The position numbers were made by a program, and so were the translations under genes. Below are positions 58,463-64,000 of a stretch of DNA of 64,000 nt, piece by piece (the stretch's first letter is position 1; each line of letters begins with the position of its first letter). The stretch is from positions 419,956 through 483,955 of the forward strand of contig NZ_JAIBLJ010000001.1 in assembly GCF_020179385.1 (NCBI RefSeq), given 5' to 3'. Source of the DNA: Alkalihalobacillus sp. YIM B00296 (GTDB lineage Bacteria; Bacillota; Bacilli; Bacillales; Fictibacillaceae). The notes beneath the pieces were generated by a model, which ran no database searches, was not told the DNA's origin, and saw nothing but the letters and a program-made list of their open reading frames with translations.

Positions 58463-58531
58463 TCAGTAGCATGACTAGTTTACAGACGTTACCGTCATTG
58501 AACATACCATTAATCGTAAGGAAGTGTTTTT

Positions 58532-59029
58532 TTGAAAAAAGCCTTAATAATTACTCTTATTATTGCTTCGTTATGTGGTGCCTTATTTGTATTTGAAACT
58601 AAAGCAAATAATGCTGTCTCACAACAAGTTCCCGAATTTTCAACATCAAGTAAATATCATCATAAAACATTTGGTTACTTTGTACTTGATCTTTATCATA
58701 ATGAAATAATGACAGCAGTCCAAGAGTATTACCCAAATAAAAACATTAATGGTTACTCGACACCTTGGTGGAAGGAACACGATATGGTAAACATTGTACA
58801 AGCAACAAATAACAATAACATCCCAGGGAATAAGAATGATCGTATTTACTTTTCTTACGCGATAAAAATTACATTGCTACCATCCGAAGAAAAAGGAACC
58901 CATCTGGGAATCGATACACTTTACTTTGCAGTGGAACCAAGACGTCACACAATGAAAAACCTTCCCAGTGAACTTCCGCCGATAAAGCTTATAAAGTATG
59001 AACATAAAGCTCCTCCAAAGAAACCTTAA
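58532..59029 (+). CDS. Exported DUF3888-like protein
   Basis: A 165-residue protein with a signal peptide (KKALIITLIIASLCGALFVF, cleavage near residue 25). The mature part has YFVLDLYHNEIMTAVQEYYP near residue 50 and HLGIDTLYFAVEPRRH near 125; the order YPN...IxYxFxxxTFxGxHxGxDTLxF matches DUF3888 in outline. It ends with a Pro/Lys-rich tail. TTG 58532 follows aaggaag. Function unknown; likely outside the membrane. Confidence 0.65.
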   Translation: MKKALIITLIIASLCGALFVFETKANNAVSQQVPEFSTSSKYHHKTFGYFVLDLYHNEIMTAVQEYYPNKNINGYSTPWWKEHDMVNIVQATNNNNIPGNKNDRIYFSYAIKITLLPSEEKGTHLGIDTLYFAVEPRRHTMKNLPSELPPIKLIKYEHKAPPKKP

Positions 59030-59039
59030 TAGTTATAAA

Positions 59040-59450
59040 CTGTCAAAGGTTTGAACCTTACACTCAAAGTTGTGAGGAGATACCTTTAATTGTCGAGAAA
59101 TTAAACAATCAAAATTATAAAATCTTATTAAGTTAACAGGGGCGAATGCTCAATCAGAGTATTCACTGCTTCCGTTTGTAGAGACAGATTAATTTAATAA
59201 GTGGGATGATAAAGACAGAAGAGAATAACACAGGGGGGTAGCGTTCGACAATTTTGAAGCCTTTTGTTTTGAACGGCTTCATATTCCATCAAACCTCCTG
59301 AGGTTATCTGAACTGTCGATGTTCGTAAAATCTGTTTTCTAGACTTAACCACGGTGGATTTTGACAGAAACGACTCTCACTCGTATTTCCGTCAAGTCAA
59401 CCCAATCTACCAGGGTCCACTATGGAATGTACTAGGATAATGAAAGGTTT
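59040..59450. other. Intergenic region, possible small ORF
   Basis: No confident gene. On the minus strand 59163-59282 encodes 39 residues (MKPFKTKGFKIVERYPPVLF...), basic then hydrophobic, with aggagg 12 bases before the ATG; too weak to call. Confidence 0.25.
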
Positions 59451-59456
59451 GATAGA

Positions 59457-59633
59457 ATGGAAATTATTCTGAAACAAATATTACAGGGAATAAATGAGAT
59501 TAAGACAGAAGTTGCAAGCATAAAAGAACAGCATCGCACGGACTTTCAAAAGATTGACACAAGATTAAAGGCAATGAATCAGCGATTGGATTCTTTTAAA
59601 TTCGATACGGACTATATAGTCAAAAGTAAGTAG
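59457..59633 (+). CDS. Small coiled-coil protein
   Basis: A 58-residue protein made of one long amphipathic helix (MEIILKQILQGINEIKTEVA...IDTRLKAMNQRLDSF), very similar in style to small Bacillus proteins of unknown role that resemble phage or plasmid coiled-coil microproteins. Ribosome site gaaagg, nine bases upstream. Single gene amid repeat copies. Confidence 0.5.
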   Translation: MEIILKQILQGINEIKTEVASIKEQHRTDFQKIDTRLKAMNQRLDSFKFDTDYIVKSK

Positions 59634-59691
59634 GATATCCTGCCCTTTAACTTAATACAATCATCTCAAATTTCCATTATTTCCACAATAA

Positions 59692-59770
59692 GTTATTCAA
59701 GAATATGGCCCTTTTCATGAAGAAAGACGCTTTCCTTATTTCAGAAAAGCGCCCTTTTATTGAAGAACCT
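59692..59770. repeat. Dispersed palindromic repeat, copy 6
   Basis: Most complete copy: ttattcaagaatatggccct, gaagaaagacgctttcct, tttcagaaaagcgccctttt, attgaagaacc. Arms aaagacgctttcc and agaaaagcgccc are near-complementary. Confidence 0.65.
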
Positions 59771-59842
59771 ATTTAGACAATAGTGTTGTTCTCCTTTTTA
59801 CTGAATAGTACGGATGTAAAGTAAGACAGTTTCTAGTGATTA

Positions 59843-60112
59843 CTAAACAGGACCCATGGGACCAGTTTTTGTTCTTTTCTTTCTATTTTTATCAAAAATA
59901 ATGGTTGTAAAAAACCCAAGAAAACCTATCCCTAAACAATAAAAGGGGAAGTATGAACTCAATGGTGATATAACTTTGATTTCAAAAATATCAAGTATGA
60001 TATATCCAGCAAATCCAATACAACCAAGATAAAACATAAGAATTCCTAACCTACATATCAAAGGTAACTTCTTATATTCCTTTAAATTTTTTATTTCATA
60101 TGTGATTTTCAA
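59843..60112 (-). CDS. Small two-helix membrane protein
   Basis: A protein of about 89 residues with two hydrophobic helices (near residues 22-42 and 55-75) flanked by basic segments, ending KKRTKTGPMGPV. I place the start at TTG 60112, eleven bases after aaaggag; TTG 60121 and 60136 are alternatives. No family recognised. Confidence 0.5.
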   Translation of the reverse strand: MKITYEIKNLKEYKKLPLICRLGILMFYLGCIGFAGYIILDIFEIKVISPLSSYFPFYCLGIGFLGFFTTIIFDKNRKKRTKTGPMGPV

Positions 60113-60235
60113 TTTTTTCAATGCTCCTTTCTTCAAATTCGCAGTGGGAGTCTCTTGTTAATTTATTCAAATCATGGGTAACTTACTTATTAATCATAGC
60201 ATGGACTTAAAAACACTTGAATTTAATAAGTATGC

Positions 60236-60314
60236 TTCTTCAACAATCCGGCCCTATAGATGAATAAAGAGCGCAATTCTTATTCCAGAATTGCGCCCGA
60301 TCGAACAGTCGAAG
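60236..60314. repeat. Dispersed palindromic repeat, copy 7
   Basis: cttcaacaatccggcccta, gagcgcaattcttattcca, gaattgcgcccgatcg: a long stem gcgcaattc/gaattgcgc. Confidence 0.65.
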
Positions 60315-60351
60315 TTAAAGATGTATTCCTTTATTGGGATTTGCACGACAT

Positions 60352-60876
60352 TTATTCTTGATTATTCTCCGTTTGTTTTAAATATAAATAAAGACCATAA
60401 TCTGTCGGAACAGAAATGTAACCCATCTGTCTTAACATAGCAGTGATATTACCACGGTGATATGTTCCATGATTCACAACATGGAGCACTTGCTCAATCA
60501 CACTTGTTTCCATCAAATCACCATTCGGGTTTTCAATCACAAGAGGTTTGTCTGTGTTTTCCATTTTACTTAGGAACAACTTGTATCGTTCTGATAGTTT
60601 AAGAAACATCACTTCCATTTCTTCTATTCCCTTTGAGACTGTTTCCTCTTTTAGTTGCTCTTGTAGCATCAATGAATAATCCATGCTTTTACCAGAAAAC
60701 ACTTCTATCCACCCAAGATCAGAAAGATAAACATGGGCTAAAACATGAGATATCGATGAAAATACACTTTGAACTTCTTGACGATAAACATCCTTGGGAA
60801 GCTCTTTTAGTCGGTTGAAAATTTGTCTATTTGCCCATTCGTTATAGTCATACAATTGTAATTCAAGCTGCGCCAT
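60352..60876 (-). CDS. DinB family protein
   Basis: A 174-residue four-helix bundle of the DinB/YfiT fold. Metal-binding histidines appear in SHVLAHVYLSDLGWIEVFSG near residue 43 and in VLHVVNHGTYHRGNI near 131, the two hallmark positions. Members are thiol-dependent metalloenzymes or damage-induced proteins; no specific function can be given. ATG 60876 follows gaggaag. Confidence 0.88.
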   Translation of the reverse strand: MAQLELQLYDYNEWANRQIFNRLKELPKDVYRQEVQSVFSSISHVLAHVYLSDLGWIEVFSGKSMDYSLMLQEQLKEETVSKGIEEMEVMFLKLSERYKLFLSKMENTDKPLVIENPNGDLMETSVIEQVLHVVNHGTYHRGNITAMLRQMGYISVPTDYGLYLYLKQTENNQE

Positions 60877-61200
60877 TTAAAACTTCTTCCTCTCATGTTT
60901 GATATAGAACCCGAATTATACACTACCACTTTGGTTTTTAGGCTCTATTCTTATTCCGCGAAAGCGCCCGTTGGTGAAGAAAGGCTTTGTCTAGTATTAA
61001 ATATACAAAAGGCAAAGGTACAAATGACAAAAGAACACGGGAAGGAATATTTTACACCTTCCCGCGTCCGGAAAACACAAAGTTCCTGGAATAGTCCCAT
61101 GACCATCAAACATGATGTGAGCCAGATACTAAAATAGGCATGTGTAGTTTTTTAAGACGGTCGCCCTGGGAAAAGCGACCCTACAATACTTATACACAGT
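60877..61200. other. Intergenic region
   Basis: About 320 bases between dinB-like and nitrilase genes. It holds one partial copy of the dispersed repeat (60940-60985) and a gggaagg/ccttccc hairpin near 61040-61063. No convincing gene. Confidence 0.4.
60940..60985. repeat. Dispersed palindromic repeat, copy 8 (right part)
   Basis: ctattcttattccgcgaaag, cgcccgttggtgaagaaagg: the right half of the element. Confidence 0.45.
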
Positions 61201-61201
61201 T

Positions 61202-62008
61202 CTACACCGCATATTTATAAACTTCTGGTCTCAGGTTTTCAAATATGGGAATGTTTTGCTGTTGTTCCGCTACTTTTTGAATATCGATTTCTGCTGTTAT
61301 GGTTGCTTCTTGGTTGCCTGCTTCTTCTACAATGTTTCCGTTTGGATCAATGACAATTGAATGTCCCGCATACGTGTTACCGACATGATTTTCATTTTTC
61401 ACATTTCCCACACTGTTACATGCAATGACATAGACGCCATTTTCTATTGCTCTAGCTATCAATAGTGATCTCCAATGGTTTAAATTTTTTGTTGTCCATT
61501 GCGCAACATAGAATATAATCTTTGCACCCTGGTATGCTGGATAGCGTGTAATTTCTGGGAACCGCAAGTCGTAACATATAATTTGGCCCGCTTTGGTATC
61601 GTTAATTTCAAAAACTTCTGGGACATCATTTCCAGCTGTCAAAAAATGATGTTCATCTAACATTGGCACAAGGTGTGTTTTATCTTTTTGATAGATCAGC
61701 TCACCCGTTTTTGATACTGCAAAAGCCGTATTATATATATTGTCATCACGTTTATTTGAAACTGAACCTGCAATAATATCCACATGATAATTGGTTGCTA
61801 AGCTTTGGATAAAAGGAAGACTTCTCGTTAAATCGATATCTGCCTTTTCCGCTAAATGTTGTAAATCATAACCGTTATTCCACATTTCAGGGATTACAAC
61901 AATCTCAGTATCAGTTTCGAGTTTTTCTTCAAATAAGGTTTTAATATGATTTTCGTTTTGTTCAACTTCGCCTTCTATAATTTCAATTTGAAATAATTGT
62001 ATTTTCAT
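61202..62008 (-). CDS. Carbon-nitrogen hydrolase (nitrilase superfamily, omega-amidase-like)
   Basis: A 268-residue amidase-type hydrolase. The catalytic Glu-Lys-Cys triad is visible in VVIPEMWNNGYDL near residue 40, YQKDKTHLVPMLDEHHFL near 108 and GQIICYDLRFPEI near 143. The pattern agrees with YafV/NIT2-type omega-amidases, which remove ammonia from alpha-ketoglutaramate-like compounds. ATG 62008 follows aggag. It follows the MBL-fold gene with an 11-base gap, forming an operon. Confidence 0.9.
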   Translation of the reverse strand: MKIQLFQIEIIEGEVEQNENHIKTLFEEKLETDTEIVVIPEMWNNGYDLQHLAEKADIDLTRSLPFIQSLATNYHVDIIAGSVSNKRDDNIYNTAFAVSKTGELIYQKDKTHLVPMLDEHHFLTAGNDVPEVFEINDTKAGQIICYDLRFPEITRYPAYQGAKIIFYVAQWTTKNLNHWRSLLIARAIENGVYVIACNSVGNVKNENHVGNTYAGHSIVIDPNGNIVEEAGNQEATITAEIDIQKVAEQQQNIPIFENLRPEVYKYAV

Positions 62009-62019
62009 CTTTCTTTCTC

Positions 62020-62679
62020 CTATTCATATATAAATTTATAAATGGTGTATAACTCATCGTTGTATTTAACATCTTCGCCATGTGCTGAGGATATGATAGA
62101 AGGTTTAATTTCATCTATAACTTGTCCGCTATTAATATTTTCGTTCATATCGACTGTAAACTTTTTAATCGGCAGATGTAAAGTTTCAGAACGAGAAATA
62201 AATAAATCTCCAGCCAGCAAAACATTATCATTTTTATGATGATATATTACATGTCCTGGTGCATGACCGGGTGTTAAATATAGGTCTAAGGGTAATGTTT
62301 TAATGATATTGTCACTCAAAGCCTAGACTTGATATTCGACACCGGTTGTCTCCTTTTCTAATTTGTTTGGATATGGCTTTTCACCATTAATAAACGGAAT
62401 TTCGATTTCATGCGCATAAATAGGAATGTTTAATTCATCTCGTAAATACTTGGCACCATTAATGTGATCCAGATGACCATGTGTCAGTAAGATACTTTTG
62501 GGCACACCTAAAGATTTTGCCGCATTCAACTGCATATATGCATGGTCTTCCATTCCGGTATCAATGATGTAAACATCCTCACCATCCACCACGTACCATG
62601 TATTGATTTTAACAGGAATACCAACGACAGTTTCATAGGTGAGTTTATAAACATGCTCAGAGATTTGTACAAATTCCAA
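62020..62679 (-). pseudogene. MBL-fold metallo-hydrolase interrupted by an in-frame stop
   Basis: Reading the minus strand from TTG 62679, the protein has LLTHGHLDHINGAKYLRDEL (HxHxDH) near residue 66 and ends ...TTGVEYQV at TAG 62323-62325. The same frame resumes at once and gives LYLTPGHAPGHVIYHHKNDN, VLLAGDLFIS and IISSAHGEDV, the remaining metal ligands, to 62020. Without the TAG it is one intact protein of 219 residues. CAG to TAG at Gln-119 is the simplest cause. Operon partner of the nitrilase. Confidence 0.88.
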
Positions 62680-62784
62680 TTGATATTTACCTTCCTTTCA
62701 TTCATTTGATATTATAAGTTTAGTAAGAAAAAAGGGTAGTAACAAGAAGGCACACTTTTGTTACCATCCATTGGAGGCTGGAAA

Positions 62785-63138
62785 ATGTCAGACTTTAAAA
62801 GCGATCAATATGGTACTTGTACGTTAACCGTAGAGCACGCTTGTCCAATTGAGTTAACAATGCATATAGTAGGAGGTAAATGGAAAGGAATCATTCTATA
62901 TTTATTGTCACATTCACCAATGTATTACAACGCAATGCGCCGTGAAATACCAGGTATTACCCAACGCATTCTTACACTGCAACTTAGAAACCTTGAAAAA
63001 GATGGCATCATTGGAAGAGAAGAAACAAACGATAACCCAAAGAAAGTTTTATATTATTTAACGGCTCTTGGAGAAGATTTTGTCCCAGTGCTTAAATCCA
63101 TAAAGACATGGGGCAATGCCTATATGAGTAAGCAGTAG
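62785..63138 (+). CDS. HxlR-family winged-helix regulator
   Basis: A 117-residue transcriptional regulator. CPIELTMHIVGGKWKGIILY at about 19-38 and ITQRILTLQLRNLEKDGII at about 56-74 give the HxlR winged helix, with a conserved cysteine at its head that in some members senses aldehydes or oxidants. ATG 62785 follows ggagg. It is divergent from the MBL/nitrilase operon and probably controls it. A terminator follows. Confidence 0.9.
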   Translation: MSDFKSDQYGTCTLTVEHACPIELTMHIVGGKWKGIILYLLSHSPMYYNAMRREIPGITQRILTLQLRNLEKDGIIGREETNDNPKKVLYYLTALGEDFVPVLKSIKTWGNAYMSKQ

Positions 63139-63153
63139 ATAGGGCTAAAATAA

Positions 63154-63190
63154 AAAAGATGATTCCGATTTTTATTCGGAATCATCCTTT
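63154..63190 (+). terminator. Terminator after the HxlR gene
   Basis: gatgattccga/tcggaatcatc stem around tttta, with a T-rich flank. Confidence 0.75.
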
Positions 63191-63230
63191 ATTCTTATTC
63201 CGTTAAATGGCCCGTTTGCTGAATAGATGA
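63188..63230. repeat. Dispersed palindromic repeat, copy 9 (partial)
   Basis: ttattcttattccgttaaat then ggcccgtttgctgaatagat: shares ggcccgtttg.tgaa with the left halves above. Confidence 0.45.
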
Positions 63231-63280
63231 CTGGCGGTTTAAATAACTTTATAAATAACATCTTTATTGTTTTTCAACAA

Positions 63281-63466
63281 TTACCAAAAACCAGGGTTAA
63301 GTGTAAAGCCAGACATTGAAGTTGGAAGTTTTTCTCCTTGGCTAGCTTTTTCATGTAGTTCCGTAAATATCTCCGTCATATTGTAGTAATCCCAGTTTCC
63401 AGTTATTAGACTTGGGGCTGTTCCTCCACTCCCATTACACTCGCAACGATGAATGCTTTTCAGCAA
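63281..63466 (-). pseudogene. C-terminal-like fragment, unidentified
   Basis: A 61-residue minus-strand frame ends NMTEIFTELHEKASQGEKLP plus TSMSGFTLNPGFW. The amphipathic helix and aromatic end look like a true protein C-terminus, but there is no proper ribosome site or start. Family not recognised; it may be a decayed gene. Confidence 0.3.
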
Positions 63467-63620
63467 TTGCCTTATAGCAAACGTTTTGGGAGACAGCCCA
63501 TTAACCGGTTCAGATAAGGAAGGAGAGCCCTTGATTTTCTTTTAGCCTCGGGTTCGGGAGCATCTTTATGATGGTTACTTTAAGCAATAGATTGAGTAAT
63601 GAAGACTTCGCAAAATAAAT
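63467..63620. other. Intergenic region
   Basis: About 150 bases without a gene, including gggagacagccc near 63489. Confidence 0.3.
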
Positions 63621-63623
63621 TAT

Positions 63624-63719
63624 TTATTCAGACTTTATCGTTTTATAAATCAGGTATGAAAAGCTGCCCCAAAATCCCCCGAGAATAACAATCATCATGA
63701 CAATCGTAGAAAATTCCAC
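63624..63719 (-). CDS. metS: MetS-like small subunit of an NSS transporter
   Basis: A 31-residue protein consisting of one transmembrane helix (STIVMMIVILGGFWGSFSYL) and a short basic end. GTG 63719 overlaps the end of the upstream transporter gene, behind aaggaggg. Position, size and helix match the MetS small subunits that accompany MetP-type sodium-dependent transporters. Confidence 0.75.
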   Translation of the reverse strand: MEFSTIVMMIVILGGFWGSFSYLIYKTIKSE

Positions 63720-64000
63720 TTACATTCCCTCCTTCATATCGTTTGATGGTGAATTTTCAGAGGTTTCGAAATCCTGTAGTCCTTCGTCTTTAACTGATCT
63801 TCTTAATCTATGATTCAGACGCAATAATAAAGGAGTGATGATGAAGGCGATTCCTAATTGAAATACTATGGTCCCAACACTAAATTCTTCGAAAGGTTTC
63901 CACCATGTATCTGGATACCAGGTTGTGGCTTGATATAACCACCATCCTGTCGTAATGACGAATAAAGTAGGAATAAAATATTTGATCGAGAGTACCCACC
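63720..64000 (-). CDS. Sodium-dependent (NSS family) transporter, C-terminal part
   Basis: Only the last 93 codons are inside the window; the gene continues beyond 64000. Visible are a WVLSIKYFIPTLFVITTGWW helix, the hydrophilic YPDTWW turn, then FSVGTIVFQLGIAFIITPLL and a charged cytoplasmic tail. This is the end of an NSS/SNF transporter of the MetP kind (methionine/alanine uptake in other bacteria). Its stop codon abuts the start of the MetS-like subunit. Confidence 0.8.
   Translation of the reverse strand, partial: WVLSIKYFIPTLFVITTGWWLYQATTWYPDTWWKPFEEFSVGTIVFQLGIAFIITPLLLRLNHRLRRSVKDEGLQDFETSENSPSNDMKEGM

Noticed and set aside
58393..58596. 67-residue plus-strand frame before the DUF3888-like gene
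   Set aside because: It overlaps the start of the DUF3888-like gene in another frame and is opposite the M81 relic.
60895..61137. 80-residue plus-strand frame
   Set aside because: Includes a repeat copy, has no ribosome site and no family resemblance.

Overview
The window is chromosomal DNA from a low-to-moderate GC member of the Bacillaceae. The evidence is the gene set (YtxG/YtxH-like stress proteins, YpmR-like SGNH hydrolase, CYP152 peroxygenase, HelD, a complete Bacillus-type iol locus), strong AGGAGG ribosome-binding sites, frequent TTG/GTG starts, and lysine, S-box and BirA control elements of Bacillus type. I do not commit to a genus. There are no rRNA or tRNA genes and no CRISPR array.

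The left part (1-21.9 kb) is mostly core metabolism: the end of a CstA transporter, a YihY membrane protein, a small stress cluster with a sigma-B-like promoter, a DUF4145 protein, pheA, an SGNH hydrolase, lysC behind a lysine riboswitch, and an S-box controlled sulfate assimilation operon (cysH-cysP-sat-cysC-sulfite reductase-DUF3906-cobA-sirB). The operon takes sulfate to sulfide and makes siroheme for its own reductase. A decayed homocysteine methyltransferase follows, then a secreted M14 carboxypeptidase, a VCBS-repeat protein, a DUF3892 protein and an azoreductase.

From 22.1 to 27.1 kb a five-gene operon alternates three Gfo/Idh/MocA dehydrogenases with two TIM-barrel isomerase/epimerases. 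It looks like a glycoside or polyol oxidation module without its own transporter. A CYP152 peroxygenase and a frameshifted GH3 hexosaminidase follow. 30.7-32.4 kb is a graveyard of phage-like and other gene fragments, ended by bioY with a BirA operator.

33.3-36.3 kb holds the most unusual locus: a membrane protein with a PrsW-type intramembrane protease region joined by a charged linker to an EndoU-like RNase domain, followed by its probable CdiI-type immunity gene and debris of another gene. 36.7-50.1 kb is a complete myo-inositol catabolic locus on the minus strand (iolR-B-D-T-G-H-I-J-C-A-E). In front of iolB, a sigma-A promoter, a catabolite-repression (cre) site and an IolR-like box are stacked.

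50.7-63.2 kb is an accessory region: broken IS21 and group II intron pieces, helD, small acyltransferase, methyltransferase and DinB genes, a nitrilase/MBL pair with an in-frame stop facing an HxlR regulator, a set of four 20-bp tandem repeats, and about ten copies of a dispersed palindromic repeat. The window ends in the C-terminus of an NSS-family transporter and its 31-residue MetS-like small subunit.
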